Origin: Tragulus kanchil
Lineage: Eukaryota > Chordata > Mammalia > Artiodactyla > Tragulidae
NCBI GenBank assembly: GCA_022376925.1
Contig: JAIOJX010000032.1
Location: forward strand, 171,021,979-171,085,978
Direction: 5' to 3'
Length of the DNA: 64,000 nt
The notes beneath the pieces are model-generated. The model made no database searches, had not been told where the DNA came from, and saw only the letters and a program-made list of their open reading frames with translations. Below, in pieces: positions 21,953 to 34,264 of the stretch. How positions within the stretch are numbered: position 1 is the stretch's first letter; every line of letters starts with the position of its first letter. Made by a program: the position numbers and the translations under genes.

Positions 21953-22991
21953 CTGCAGCCAAGGACGAGAGCGCGGAGTCAGCACCCAGGGTCACGGCCC
22001 CCCGAGCGGCGAGGACGAGGGTGGCAAGCGTCCTGGGGCTCGGTGTGGGACGAGAGACGCGCCCCCCAAGCTCTGAGGCAGGAAGAAGCCCGAGCTCCGA
22101 GTCACGTGGCTGCGCAGCACGCAGCGTGCAGGCGCCTGGTGGGACCTGAGGGGCACGCGCAGCACTTGAGAGTCAGCTGAGGGAAGAAGGGCAGGCGCGC
22201 AGTGGCTCCGGGCCGAGCGGGCCCCCTCCCAGCCCCGCCTCCACCAACCACGCGGACGGAGACCCCAGCGCGCCAGGCTGCGCGGGGCCGCGGCCGCTGG
22301 CACACCCGCCCTCTCAGCAGGCGACCCCCCCCCCACCCGCCTTCCGATGACGCCCCCGCCAGCCTCAGGCCTACCCGGCACCCTGCCTCCCTGGCCTCTG
22401 CAGGGGCCGCGGCGCCCTCGGGAGGCACGGCCCTCTCGGCTCAGGACCGTCTACGCTAACCGGCACCAGCTACGTGAGACGTGAGCTCTGTGAGCCAGCC
22501 CGGGGCACGTCCACACGCGGCCCAGCCCTGGCCGGCTTTCAACAGGAGCTCACTCAAGTTTACGGGATGCTAAACGCAAACCAAGAACACTAATCCAATT
22601 TTTCTAAGGACCAGTGATAGTTTCACGCTAGAAGAGTGACCTGACAGGAATTCTGTAATAAAAATTCTACAATAATAAACTGCAAATTTATTAATAAACT
22701 GCAATTCAAAGATAACTTCCACTGCCTCGGAGGACAGTAAGGAAGCACCTGGAAGCTCTAAGGCACAGAGACGCCAACCAGACCAGCAGACCCGGACAGC
22801 TCTGCAGAGCCCCCCGAGACCCCTGCGTGGGCAGAACGCAAGGCCAGAGAACCTGCGGGCCTGGACCCCTGCAGGGAACCCGCGCCGCCCGGGAGAGGCT
22901 CACAAGGGCCTCTCGAGGGAGCCAGGCTGACACGAGCAGACGCGGGGCTGGGAGGCGGCAGGAGGCGGTCTGCTGCCCGCGCGGAGGCTAC
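21953..22991 (-). other. TECPR2 intron between E10 and E11
   Basis: About 1 kb. 21980-22460 is GC- and CpG-rich; the rest is AT-richer. No known repeat recognised. Confidence 0.7.
21980..22460. other. CpG-rich intron block
   Basis: GC-rich with frequent CG between E11 and E10. No gene feature recognised. Confidence 0.45.
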
Positions 22992-23172
22992 CTGACGAGG
23001 TCGCACGTCCACTGCTCGCCTTCGGGACAGAAGCTGCTCACGCCCTCCCGGTAGAGGAGGGCTCGCTGCTCGGTCAGCGCCCACACCACGCTGTTGCGGG
23101 CCGTGACCTGGGACAGCGGGAACGGACAGTCGACCTTCACAGCCCTGGCGCAGGGGCGATCCACGCTGAGAC
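22992..23172 (-). CDS. TECPR2: TECPR2 exon E10 (tectonin repeat)
   Basis: 181 bp, phase 1 to 2 (about residues 917-977). The translation is LSVDRPCARAVKVDCPFPLS, QVTARNSVVWALTEQRALLY and REGVSSFCPEGEQWTCDLV. The stretch VTARNSVVWALTEQRALLYR is a clear TECPR blade with the usual internal tryptophan. Acceptor CCGGCAG, donor GTAGCC. Single copy. Confidence 0.95.
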
Positions 23173-25007
23173 CTGCCGGGGGACAGGAAGCCCCAGACAC
23201 ACCGTGAGGATCTCACGCCCCATTTTCATTCTGTTGGTTTATTTTTCTTTTTTGTTATATCCTTTTGTAATAAGCACTTTCTCTTTTTAAGGTTTAGTCA
23301 ACATTAAGATGGTTAAAGGTTTAGCCAACCTAAGACGGTTAAACTGTGCTTAAATGCAATATCCATCTGAAATGGTTTTGGATGCTCTGTGGAAACTGAA
23401 GGAGTAACAATTCAGAAGCCTCGGATGCCCCAAACAGCTAAAAACATTCTGAAAGAACATGAAAACCCAGTGCAGGAGAGCAGCCAGACCTGAGCCAGGA
23501 GGGCTCAGGCCAAGGAGCCGGTGCTCAGAGGCCCCCTCCACACTCAGCGGCCGCTCCCCTCAGAGCCTCAGCGGCCGCTGGACCCACCTCCCACAGGGGG
23601 GCTTCTCTCACATTGTGTGGGAGCCCCACTACTAAAGCGAAAACCCCAGACTTCCTAGATGGAAGATGAGGCCCAGAGCTGAGGGCCCGACTCCCATCCA
23701 GAGCCTTCCCTGCCGCTCTGCAAGCTCTGCCCAACGAGCTGAGCTCGAGGCCACTCCTGAGGGAGCTGGCAGCAGCTGTTATTAGCTAAACCATGGCCTC
23801 AGCCTGCAGTTAAGTCTTTCCGCTCCTTCCTAGCTCCTTCCTACCGCGCCCCCCTCCGATGAATTACAAAAGCACCCCTCGGGATCAGTTCCTGGGCTGC
23901 ATTTCCTGAACCTGATTAGGTGGGACTCCCCTACGGAATGTCTCACACTGCAAACCCTTGGCCAGTCCTGGGGACGCTAACTCACACCGTGGGTCCGGCT
24001 GGGGTGGCAAGCACTGCCTGGCGGTTCCTGAGCCCCTCCTCACGCCCGGGACAGAGGCGCCCTGCTTCCCAGCGGGAACAACACTCAGACACCCCTGGAG
24101 CTGGACAAGCCTGCCTCCCAGCTATTCTTCACCCTCAAAGAGACCCAGGAACAGGCTGGGGAGAGCATCAGTCAGTGCCCCGAGGCTGGCAGGGCCACCT
24201 CCTGGGCTGAGACAGGGGCTCCTGATGGTACGCCGGCTCCCACAGTAGAGCAAGCCCGACGAGAAGGGCTGCCCGTCGCAGAGACTCGCCCCGGCTCACA
24301 GTTCCTAACAGAGCTGAGCACGTGCTCTCAGAAGCAGCGGCAGTCAATGGCTGCAGGGCCGTCTCGACATACACCCAGCACGGCCTCCTGAGCCCCGAGG
24401 AGGCGGCTTGCGCCTGCGCTGGCCCCCGGCCCGGCGGCCTCGCCCTGCTTCTGGAAGCCCGTCTCCCATTCTGCTGACAGGACACAAACAGCGACTCTCA
24501 TTACAGCTTATGTTTAATAAACAAGTCCCACTGTGTCTCTTCCAGCAGCTAGAAGTTCCCCTCAGGGCTGTTTCCTAGGGCGAGATAAATTGCTATTCGG
24601 AGCGAATCATTTCTCCCTGTTTCCTCCTGACCCACGTGTGAATACGGATCCTGAAGCAGGGCTCTGACCTGGCTGAGAAAACCCCGCCCTGAGTTCAAGG
24701 GAAGAATGAGCCTAATGTCAGTTCTCGGTTACTCTTTCCTCTTCAGACGGGCGACTGCAGGCTAAGAGACGGGCAGGGTTACCCCAAGGAGAGCGAGACT
24801 CTGTTTCTGTGCCTCACTAAATAATTCTACTCACTCCTGCCGTAAATTAGTCTGGGCTCAATTTGAGTCGGCAGCAGAAAGCTGCTAACAGGTGCCAGTG
24901 GCGAATGCTCTCTTTCCAGAAGTGTTTTAATTTAAACTGCCACCCAGCCCCCTGGTCAGTGTCCCGAGGCACGCTGCCACGAGAGCACCAGCCCCCGCGA
25001 GCGCTAC
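23173..25007 (-). other. TECPR2 intron between E9 and E10
   Basis: 1.8 kb without a repeat that I recognise. The right end from 24552 is the start of the duplicated E9 unit. Confidence 0.7.
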
Positions 25008-25181
25008 CTGTCTGCAGGTACAGGTCCCCGTTCGTCCTGATGATCCAGGCCGTGTCGTCGCTCAGGGCCACGAAGACCGCCTGGGGCAGAGCTTCATACC
25101 AGTGCCGCTTCCCCCGGATGGTCACTTTTCCGCACGCAAAGGCTCGGTTAGACTTCTGTTCAATCTTCCAGAGAAGGGCAC
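25008..25181 (-). CDS. TECPR2: TECPR2 exon E9 (tectonin repeat), copy 1
   Basis: 174 bp, phase 1 to 1, 58 residues (about 859-917). It reads ALLWKIEQKSNRAFACGKVT then HWYEALPQAVFVALSDDTAW and IIRTNGDLYLQTG, the W-x-I-R-x-x-G-D-L-Y pattern of a TECPR blade. Acceptor TGCCACAG, donor GTAGCG. An identical exon lies at 26043-26216. The exon is a multiple of three, so doubling would be in frame, but it would double one propeller blade. Confidence 0.94.
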
Positions 25182-26042
25182 CTGTGGCAATAAAAACGCT
25201 ATTCACAGGCCAAGAAATGCGGAGAAGTCTCACCTCCCCAACTCCCTTCTGGGTGCTGTGGGCAGAGAGATTTCTGCTACACCAACGGGGGAAAGGGCCC
25301 CCGGCGACAAGGCACGAGCCCCTGCCCACCAGCGCCCAGCTCCCTCTCACGGTGACATGGCATCGCCCGCACCACTGGCATCAAGGACAGAGGCGGGGCG
25401 GGCGCCAGCGGCACCCATCACTCGGGAGAGGAGCCGCACCAGCACGGCTGGGTGTGTCGGGTGAGGATCCCAGGGACACTCCTGAGGAGAGCGAGAGTCC
25501 TGGGAGAGGTAGAATGTCCTCCAGGGTCACTCTGGACCAGTCAGGAGGATCAGCTGCAGGAAAAGGAGGCACCTGAGCTGGGCTGTCCTAGCTCTACTTA
25601 GAAGTTCCTAGGGCTGTCAGGCGGTAAATTGCTATTCGAGCAATCATTTCTCCCTGTTTCCTCCTGACCCACGTGTGAATACGGATCCTGAAGCAGGGCT
25701 CTGACCTGGCTGAGAAAACCCGCCCTGAGTTCAAGGGAAGAATGAGCCTAATGTCAGTTCTCGGTTACTCTTTCCTCTTCAGACGGGCGACTGCAGGCTA
25801 AGGACGGGCAGGGTTACCCCAAGGAGAGCGAGACTCTGTTTCTGTGCCTCACTAAATAATTCTACTCACTCCTGCCGTAAATTAGTCTGGGCTCAATTTG
25901 AGTCGGCAGCAGAAAGCTGCTAACAGGTGCCAGTGGCGAATGCTCTCTTTCCAGAAGTGTTTTAATTTAAACTGCCACCCAGCCCCCTGGTCAGTGTCCC
26001 GAGGCACGCTGCCACGAGAGCACCAGCCCCCGCGAGCGCTAC

Positions 26043-26216
26043 CTGTCTGCAGGTACAGGTCCCCGTTCGTCCTGATGATCCAGGCCGTGTCGTCGCTCAG
26101 GGCCACGAAGACCGCCTGGGGCAGAGCTTCATACCAGTGCCGCTTCCCCCGGATGGTCACTTTTCCGCACGCAAAGGCTCGGTTAGACTTCTGTTCAATC
26201 TTCCAGAGAAGGGCAC
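26043..26216 (-). CDS. TECPR2: TECPR2 exon E9, second assembled copy
   Basis: Identical to 25008-25181 and displaced by 1035 bp. The flanking intron of this unit carries several one- to three-base deletions near its left start (25600-25800) that the first unit lacks. Likely an assembly duplicate. Confidence 0.6.
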
Positions 26217-26266
26217 CTGTGGCAATAAAAACGCTATTCACAGGCCAAGAAATGCGGAGAAGTCTC

Positions 26267-28473
26267 ACCTCCCCAACTCCCTTCTGGGTGCTGTGGGCAA
26301 GAGAGATTTCTGCTACACCAACTGGGGAAAGGGCCACCGGCGACAAGGCACGAGCCCCTGCCCACCAGCGCCCAGCTCCCTCTCACGGTGACATGGCATC
26401 GCCCGCACCACTGGCATCAAGGACAGAGGCGGGGCGGGCGCCAGCGGCACCCATCACTCGGGAGAGGAGCCGCACCAGCACGGCTGGGTGTGTCGGGTGA
26501 GGATCCCAGGGACACTCCTGAGGAGAGCGAGAGTCCTGGGAGAGGTAGAATGTCCTCCAGGGTCACTCTGGACCAGTCAGGAGGATCAGCTGCAGGAAAA
26601 GGAGGCACCTGAGCTGGGCTGTCCTAGCTCTACTTAGAAAGGGTTCCAGTAAACAGGAGACAGGGACAGAAGGAGGAAGGGCAGACAGGAAGCCTGCTGA
26701 CGGAGACGCTGGCCAGGTGCAAGAACCACCCGCCTTCCTGAGAACACAGAAGGCTGGACCAGAGGGTCTGACGCGAGGCGCCGAGAGCGGCGGGGCGGCC
26801 GGCCACGCCCGCAGCGGGAGCGCGCACCCTGGACCGGGCCCGCAGGACGGCTCTGCCAGAGCACCGACCCGCCGGAGACACAGCTCCGAGAGCAGCACAG
26901 GACTGACCGGTCAGGAAACACAAAGGAAGCGACAAGCAAGCGATTCTGTACAGACGGGGCGAGGGGAGAAGCCATGCAGGAAGTGTCTGTCCCAGCTCAC
27001 GGACAGTGACCTGATCGTGGCTTAAAGGGCTGAATGCGTCTTCCTGTTTCAGTCAGAGTAGCTTATTTGCCCAAAGATAGAGATATATAGAAAGCTCATC
27101 AAAAAATAATTTTTAAGAAAGACACCAAACTATTCAACCTTATTCAACATATCCACGGGTCCCTCTTCTCTAGTTCAGTTGCTTTAAAGCAACACTAAGA
27201 AACAGAAACACATTTTGATAAGGAGTTCGTATGCTTGTATTTCTTTAAAAAAAAAAAAACTCAAAATTCAAGCTATTTGTATAACTTACAAAAAATATGT
27301 CCATGCGTTACCACTGCAGTGAATAAACCAAGAGCTGCACTACATTTACTCTCTTTTCAGTGGACGTGCTACCTCCCCAACTCCCTTCTGGGTGCTGTGG
27401 GCAAGAGAGATTTCTGCTACACCAACTGGGGAAAGGGCCACCGGCGACAAGGCACGAGCCCCTGCCCACCAGCGCCCAGCTCCCTCTCACGGTGACATGG
27501 CATCGCCCGCACCACTGGCATCAAGGACAGAGGCGGGGCGGGCGCCAGCGGCACCCATCACTCGGGAGAGGAGCCGCACCAGCACGGCTGGGTGTGTCGG
27601 GTGAGGATCCCAGGGACACTCCTGAGGAGAGCGAGAGTCCTGGGAGAGGTAGAATGTCCTCCAGGGTCACTCTGGACCAGTCAGGAGGATCAGCTGCAGG
27701 AAAAGGAGGCACCTGAGCTGGGCTGTCCTAGCTCTACTTAGAAAGGGTTCCAGTAAACAGGAGACAGGGACAGAAGGAGGAAGGGCAGACAGGAAGCCTG
27801 CTGACGGAGACGCTGGCCAGGTGCAAGAACCACCCGCCTTCCTGAGAACACAGAAGGCTGGACCAGAGGGTCTGACGCGAGGCGCCGAGAGCGGCGGGGC
27901 GGCCGGCCACGCCCGCAGCGGGAGCGCGCACCCTGGACCGGGCCCGCAGGACGGCTCTGCCAGAGCACCGACCCGCCGGAGACACAGCTCCGAGAGCAGC
28001 ACAGGACTGACCGGTCAGGAAACACAAAGGAAGCGACAAGCAAGCGATTCTGTACAGACGGGGCGAGGGGAGAAGCCATGCAGGAAGTGTCTGTCCCAGC
28101 TCACGGACAGTGACCTGATCGTGGCTTAAAGGGCTGAATGCGTCTTCCTGTTTCAGTCAGAGTAGCTTATTTGCCCAAAGATAGAGATATATAGAAAGCT
28201 CATCAAAAAATAATTTTTAAGAAAGACACCAAACTATTCAACCTTATTCAACATATCCACGGGTCCCTCTTCTCTAGTTCAGTTGCTTTAAAGCAACACT
28301 AAGAAACAGAAACACATTTTGATAAGGAGTTCGTATGCTTGTATTTCTTTAAAAAAAAAAAAACTCAAAATTCAAGCTATTTGTATAACTTACAAAAAAT
28401 ATGTCCATGCGTTACCACTGCAGTGAATAAAAACCAAGAGCTGCACTACATTTACTCTCTTTTCAGTGGACGT
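26267..28473. repeat. Tandem duplication D5, period 1104 bp
   Basis: Units 26267-27368 and 27371-28473. The right unit has two extra A near 28430, which is near the end of the left unit. Its first unit overlaps the end of D4. Confidence 0.9.
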
Positions 28474-28627
28474 CAAGTGAAGCAGTCCACGCTCCTTGGA
28501 GAAAAGCCCTCACACCTGCGGGAAAAGCCAGGTCTGCCGACCGGCCAGGGTCCCGAGGGCCGCGGTTGTGAGCCGGGGCGGGCGGCTCTCCCCGCCAGGA
28601 CGCAGGGAGCAGGGAGCGGGCGCAAAC

Positions 28628-28811
28628 CTGAGGGCGAGGCTGCCACCTGCTGGACGGCATCTTCGAACTTCTGCCAGCGCAGCCCGGCGCCCGGCAGCGC
28701 GCTGCAGAACAGGCCACCTTTGTAGTCCAGGCACCAGAGGTACTTCTCGGAGACTGCCAAGCTGAGGATGCCGTGGCCGGGCCCGGAGTAGCCCATCCAG
28801 CTTTCTGCAAA
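28628..28811 (-). CDS. TECPR2: TECPR2 exon E8 (start of tectonin repeats)
   Basis: 184 bp, phase 0 to 1 (about residues 798-859). The translation begins FAESWMGYSGPGHGILSLAV, then SEKYLWCLDYKGGLFCSALP, and ends with the tectonin-like pattern GLRWQKFEDAVQQVAASPSG. Acceptor CGTTAG, donor GTTTGC. Alternating W/V strands and the Gly turn before FCSALPG are typical of TECPR blades. A 27-bp piece of its 5' end is repeated at 29927-29953. Confidence 0.95.
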
Positions 28812-31053
28812 CTAACGAGGACAGAGCCTGCTGAGTCAGCGGCAGGAGACACAGCTGCGTGCGCCCAACACTCGGTGACACAAGCAGCGCGCGAGTGTAA
28901 GGCCCTCTGAGAAGAGACCGGCCTGCTACCTCTGGACCGGCTCTAACAGGAACACTGTGGGACAGGAGCTTCTGGCCCTGGACCCCACTGCCCCGTTCCG
29001 TGACTCCTCCCTCAGCCAGTGCTCACGGAAGGCCTCACGTCACACCTGTGTGCAGCCTGCTCTTCTGCACGTCTAAGCGTTAGAGCAGAAAGGGCAGGCC
29101 GCTCTGGCTGCTCTCTGTGCCCCTTAAGCTCTGCTCCCATCACCAGACAGGCAGCCCACCGCCCACGTGGCTGACGGACCTCGGGCCTGTGCACCGCCTG
29201 ACTGGATCTGGGAGACTACGGTTCAGATGCGCGGATTCTCTCAAAACTCGGAGCTGAACACTGTGTGCTTTAACAGTGCTCCACAACTGCGAAAGAAACC
29301 CGTGTGGCCACACCGTCATCCACACAATGCTCAGTGCCCACAGAGTGGGGCGCCCAGTTCTTCTCAATCCAGCCCTGCCCCAGGACATGCCTTTTCCACC
29401 CCCCGAAACCAGCGAAACATGGCTTTGCAGCTGACTGCAGGGGGAGGGGTGGGTGAAGGCAGGTGAGGTCCTCAAAGTGCTCGATGTCCTCTCACCAAGG
29501 ACCTTTCTGAAGTTCTGGCTGAGAATCCCACCGGCCCGCCCACAGCTGCCAGGCTAAAAGGCTGTGGCTGGTGGGACCCGTGGCCCCACCCTCTCCCCAC
29601 ACTTTGCTCGTCACCGTTGCCCAAGTTCGGCTCAACTGGGGGATCTATACACGCATCGGGCCCCTCCCGACCCTGGGGACCCAGGACAGCTGGTCACAGG
29701 CACTGCAGCATCCTCAGAGCCAGACCCGGACTTCGGCAGCCGGAGGCTTTCAAGAAAGGGTGAGTGCGCAGAGCCCCAAGGGAAGGACGGTCTGTCTGAG
29801 AACAAGCAGGACGCTTCCTCTCGAGGCAGGGCAGCCAGCACTGAGGCTTCAGACGGGGGACCCTGGGCCACCCTGGCCCCACTTGCTATGCGACCTGGTG
29901 AAAGCCAATTATGCCCAACTAAGGGGGGAGTAGCCCATCCAGCTTTCTGCAAACTAACGAGGACAGAGCCTGCTGAGTCAGCGGCAGGAGACACAGCTGC
30001 GTGCGCCCAACACTCGGTGACACAAGCAGCGCGCGAGTGTAAGGCCCTCTGAGAAGAGACCGGCCTGCTACCTCTGGACCGGCTCTAACAGGAACACTGT
30101 GGGACAGGAGCTTCTGGCCCTGGACCCCACTGCCCCGTTCCGTGACTCCTCCCTCAGCCAGTGCTCACGGAAGGCCTCACGTCACACCTGTGTGCAGCCT
30201 GCTCTTCTGCACGTCTAAGCGTTAGAGCAGAAAGGGCAGGCCGCTCTGGCTGCTCTCTGTGCCCCTTAAGCTCTGCTCCCATCACCAGACAGGCAGCCCA
30301 CCGCCCACGTGGCTGACGGACCTCGGGCCTGTGCACCGCCTGACTGGATCTGGGAGACTACGGTTCAGATGCGCGGATTCTCTCAAAACTCGGAGCTGAA
30401 CACTGTGTGCTTTAACAGTGCTCCACAACTGCGAAAGAAACCCGTGTGGCCACACCGTCATCCACACAATGCTCAGTGCCCACAGAGTGGGGCGCCCAGT
30501 TCTTCTCAATCCAGCCCTGCCCCAGGACATGCCTTTTCCACCCCCCGAAACCAGCGAAACATGGCTTTGCAGCTGACTGCAGGGGGAGGGGTGGGGTGAA
30601 GGCAGGTGAGGTCCTCAAAGTGCTCGATGTCCTCTCACCAAGGACCTTTCTGAAGTTCTGGCTGAGAATCCCACCGGCCCGCCCACAGCTGCCAGGCTAA
30701 AAGGCTGTGGCTGGTGGGACCCGTGGCCCCACCCTCTCCCCACACTTTGCTCGTCACCGTTGCCCAAGTTCGGCTCAACTGGGGGATCTATACACGCATC
30801 GGGCCCCTCCCGACCCTGGGGACCCAGGACAGCTGGTCACAGGCACTGCAGCATCCTCAGAGCCAGACCCGGACTTCGGCAGCCGGAGGCTTTCAAGAAA
30901 GGGTGAGTGCGCAGAGCCCCAAGGGAAGGACGGTCTGTCTGAGAACAAGCAGGACGCTTCCTCTCGAGGCAGGGCAGCCAGCACTGAGGCTTCAGACGGG
31001 GGACCCTGGGCCACCCTGGCCCCACTTGCTATGCGACCTGGTGAAAGCCAATT
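28785..31053. repeat. Tandem duplication D6, period 1142 bp
   Basis: Units 28785-29911 and 29927-31053 with 15 bp between them. The right unit carries only the first 27 bases of exon E8. One extra G at about 30594 in the right unit. Confidence 0.9.
29927..29953 (-). pseudogene. TECPR2: Truncated copy of the 5' end of TECPR2 exon E8
   Basis: The first 27 coding bases of E8 with the adjacent acceptor and intron are repeated exactly 1142 bp from the original; the rest of the exon is absent. This marks the left boundary of a tandem duplication (28785-29911 / 29927-31053). Not functional. Confidence 0.8.
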
Positions 31054-31341
31054 AAGTGCCCGAGTCTCCACTTCCTTCCTGTGAAGCGGGAGCACCTAGT
31101 TCATGGGTTTTATTTTCAGAGAAACAAGTTAAAACTCGTAAAGTGCTGAGCATGGCCCCAGGCCCCCGTGAGAGCTGCCCAAGGCCAGCCTCTGTGGACA
31201 GAGAGCCCAGGGGCCCCTGGGGAAGGCGCACATGGCTGTAAGTTCACACACAGAGTCCATACCTCACAGCCACACGGCAGGAAAGCTTACAACACACGGT
31301 CGGCTGTGAAACCAGACACGTCTACTAACAATTACTTGCCG

Positions 31342-31560
31342 GGCTTCTCTGGTGGCTCAAGGGTAAAAGATCCACCTGCCAACGAGGCGACACGGGTCCC
31401 ATCCCTGACCCGGGAAGACCCCACATGCTGCAGAACAACTGAGCCCGTGGGCCACAGCTACTGAGCCTGTGCTCCCGAGCTCAGGAGCTGCAACTACGGA
31501 GCCTACGTGTTACAACTACTGAAGCCCGAGCACCTGGAGCCCAGGGCCATCTGTGTCCAG
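31342..31560 (+). mobile_element. CHR-type SINE (repeated at 32429-32647)
   Basis: GGGCTTCTCTGGTGGCTCAA head and CHR body modules ending near 'gagcacctggagcccagg'. The second copy is due to duplication D7. Confidence 0.8.
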
Positions 31561-31969
31561 CTGGCCCAGGTCTTGCAGGGAGTGGCTGGTGTCACAGAGC
31601 CACAGGCCCTCCAGAGGCAGGTCTGTGGGGCGATCCTGGCCTGCAGCCTGCTCAGCGCCTTCTCCTCCATGAGTGGATGGGCCTCTGCCCACTGGTTTCC
31701 TGGAGCGGCCCCAGGCCAATCCTGCCGATCTCTGGGAAGAGGAACACTGGCGCCCGTGCCGGGCAGGTCAGAATCAACAGTGAGAGGCCGCTTTTGTTGG
31801 CTGTTAATGGGGACTATTACGGCAGTAGGAGCTCAGGCCACTTCAGATCCCTGCACAGGAAATTCCCTCCAATCCAGCCTCCCGACAGACAGCCGGAGTA
31901 GAACTTCTTCTATAAGCAGAAAAATCATCTGTTTGCCAGTGATTTCCCTTAAGAAAGGAGCCCTCATAC

Positions 31970-32048
31970 CTGATCGGCCTTGAGCAGCCCAGGGTCATCC
32001 GGGCCCGCCTGGCTCAGGTCCTGCAGGAGCGGCTCCTGCCCTCCGCCA
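31970..32048 (-). pseudogene. TECPR2: Truncated third piece of TECPR2 exon E7
   Basis: The donor-side end of E7, including the GTATGA donor, reappears here as the right end of a duplicated unit. After about 60 bases small deletions accumulate (around 32024-32045) and the sequence then switches to another intron segment at about 32053. It cannot work as an exon because it has no acceptor. It looks like a low-quality contig end. Confidence 0.75.
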
Positions 32049-33057
32049 CGGCTCAAGGCAGGGCAGCCAGCACTGAGGCTTCAGCGGGGACCCTGGGCCA
32101 CCCTGGCCCCACTTGCTATGCGACCTGGTGAAAGCCAATTAAGTGCCCGAGTCTCCACTTCCTTCCTGTGAAGCGGGAGCACCTAGTTCATGGGTTTTAT
32201 TTTCAGAGAAACAAGTTAAAACTCGTAAAGTGCTGAGCATGGCCCCAGGCCCCCGTGAGAGCTGCCCAAGGCCAGCCTCTGTGGACAGAGAGCCCAGGGG
32301 CCCCTGGGGAAGGCGCACATGGCTGTAAGTTCACACACAGAGTCCATACCTCACAGCCACACGGCAGGAAAGCTTACAACACACGGTCGGCTGTGAAACC
32401 AGACACGTCTACTAACAATTACTTGCCGGGCTTCTCTGGTGGCTCAAGGGTAAAAGATCCACCTGCCAACGAGGCGACACGGGTCCCATCCCTGACCCGG
32501 GAAGACCCCACATGCTGCAGAACAACTGAGCCCGTGGGCCACAGCTACTGAGCCTGTGCTCCCGAGCTCAGGAGCTGCAACTACGGAGCCTACGTGTTAC
32601 AACTACTGAAGCCCGAGCACCTGGAGCCCAGGGCCATCTGTGTCCAGCTGGCCCAGGTCTTGCAGGGAGTGGCTGGTGTCACAGAGCCACAGGCCCTCCA
32701 GAGGCAGGTCTGTGGGGCGATCCTGGCCTGCAGCCTGCTCAGCGCCTTCTCCTCCATGAGTGGATGGGCCTCTGCCCACTGGTTTCCTGGAGCGGCCCCA
32801 GGCCAATCCTGCCGATCTCTGGGAAGAGGAACACTAGGCGCCCGTGCCGGGCAGGTCAGAATCAACAGTGAGAGGCCGCTTTTGTTGGCTGTTAATGGGG
32901 ACTATTACGGCAGTAGGAGCTCAGGCCACTTCAGATCCCTGCACAGGAAATTCCCTCCAATCCAGCCTCCCGACAGACAGCCGGAGTAGAACTTCTTCTA
33001 TAAGCAGAAAAATCATCTGTTTGCCAGTGATTTCCCTTAAGAAAGGAGCCCTCATAC

Positions 33058-34046
33058 CTGATCGGCCTTGAGCAGCCCAGGGTCATCCGGGCCCGCCTGG
33101 CTCAGGTCCTGCAGGGAGCGGCTCCTGCCCAGCTCCGCCACGCTCGTCTCGGAGGACGAAGAGGGGAGCCCATGGCCATAGATGTCCTCCTCGTCGCTGG
33201 ACGTCAACACCTGGTCCTGCAAGGGCTGCTCCTGGGTGCTGGCCACAGCGGCCGAGGCCCAGGGAGGGAGTCGTCCTCCTGCACTCCCCGGGTCGCATTC
33301 GGAAGCGGCCGCTGCTTTCTGGCCTGTGTCGCTGTCAGCCACGGCATGCCGGGGCCTTGCGCGGAGGCGGCCCGGGGCCCCCACGTGCACCAGGAAGCCC
33401 TGCTCTTCACTGGGCTCCTCGGCTCCGCCCTCAGCAGTCGCGGTCTCTGGAAGCCACAGCTCAGCACCGGGGGCCCAGCGGAGGCTGGAAGGCATGGGGG
33501 CTGAGTCCAGGAGGCAGGCTTCTGAGAAAGTGCTCGGGGCATCATCAGGCTCCACGTGCCCCAGCCCCCGGGCCTCCGAGGCGCTGCCCTGCGCTGGGCG
33601 GGGTGCATGTCCAGGGCTTGGCCCGCCGTCCACAGGATGAGGTTCCTCTTCGAGCTCGTCGGTGCCGTCACTGCCCTCCGCGTCCTCCCTCGGCTGCCAG
33701 GGGGCGCTCAGCTCCCCGCCGAGCGGCCACAGCTCGTCCTCCCCATCACAGCGGGGGCCGTCGGCTCCCCCATCCCCAGCGCGCAGCGAGTCAGGCGCGG
33801 GCAGGGGCACCTCCAGGACACTGAACGCTTCGGGGTCACCGTGTTCCGGCAGCACGCCGCTGGCCTCACCGCCGAGGCTGCTCTCCTGGTCGGGGGACCC
33901 TGCGCTGGACCGGTCCACGATGCTGCCCAAGCTGGAGGCCGTGGACGGCAGGTCTGTGCTCAAGGACGGGGGGCTGCCGCCAGGACACTCACAGCCGGGG
34001 GTCGACTCCCGGGAGCTGGGGTCAGCTGTGCTGCTTCCGCCGTCTA
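33058..34046 (-). CDS. TECPR2: TECPR2 exon E7 (large acidic linker exon), copy 1
   Basis: 989 bp, phase 1 to 0, 329 residues (about 468-797), the largest exon. Starting after AAG at 34047 it reads DGGSSTADPSS..., then LSTDLPSTASSLGSIVDRSS, a long acidic Ser/Pro/Gly-rich stretch, and the conserved block DQVLTSSDEEDIYGHGLPSS followed by SETSVAELG and a C-terminal LLKADQ. It is the intrinsically disordered middle of TECPR2 and very GC-rich here. Donor GTATGA. A second complete copy lies at 34265-35250 and a truncated third piece at 31970-32048. This copy has three more bases than the second near 33361 (RLRARP versus RLARP). Confidence 0.93.
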
Positions 34047-34264
34047 CTTGGAGTAAGAATTTTTATAATTAGGTATGACGCTACATAAATGGGCAAGACA
34101 CTAAGTGAAAAATTTGGCAGTAGGAGCTCAGGCCACTTCAGATCCCTGCACAGGAAATTCCCTCCAATCCAGCCTCCCGACAGACAGCCGGAGTAGAACT
34201 TCTTCTATAAGCAGAAAAATCATCTGTTTGCCAGTGATTTCCCTTAAGAAAGGAGCCCTCATAC

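Larger units (their letters stand above)
24552..26638. repeat. Tandem duplication D4, period 1035 bp (exon E9)
   Basis: Units 24552-25603 and 25599-26638. The right unit begins with a run of small deletions (25603-25650) and then becomes nearly identical. Each unit contains E9. Confidence 0.9.
25182..28627 (-). other. TECPR2 intron between E8 and E9
   Basis: Consists almost entirely of duplicated material: the second E9 unit (25599-26638) and a further duplication 26267-27368 / 27371-28473. The short segment beginning ACCTCCCCAACTCCC occurs three times, at about 25226, 26267 and 27371. No interspersed repeat recognised. Confidence 0.7.
28812..33057 (-). other. TECPR2 intron between E7 and E8
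   Basis: A chain of overlapping duplications (28785, 30967 and 32909 series). The only interspersed repeat I recognise is one CHR SINE at 31342-31560, repeated at 32429-32647. Confidence 0.7.
30967..33150. repeat. Tandem duplication D7, period 1087 bp
   Basis: Units 30967-32052 and 32056 to about 33150. The left unit ends inside exon E7 with several small deletions; the right unit starts with a two-base loss. It overlaps D6 on the left and D8 on the right, so 30967-31053 exists three times. Confidence 0.88.

Noticed and set aside
33357..34056. Several plus-strand open frames of 110-166 codons (repeated at 34564-35260)
   Set aside because: Shadows of the GC-rich exon E7, with no conservation of their own.
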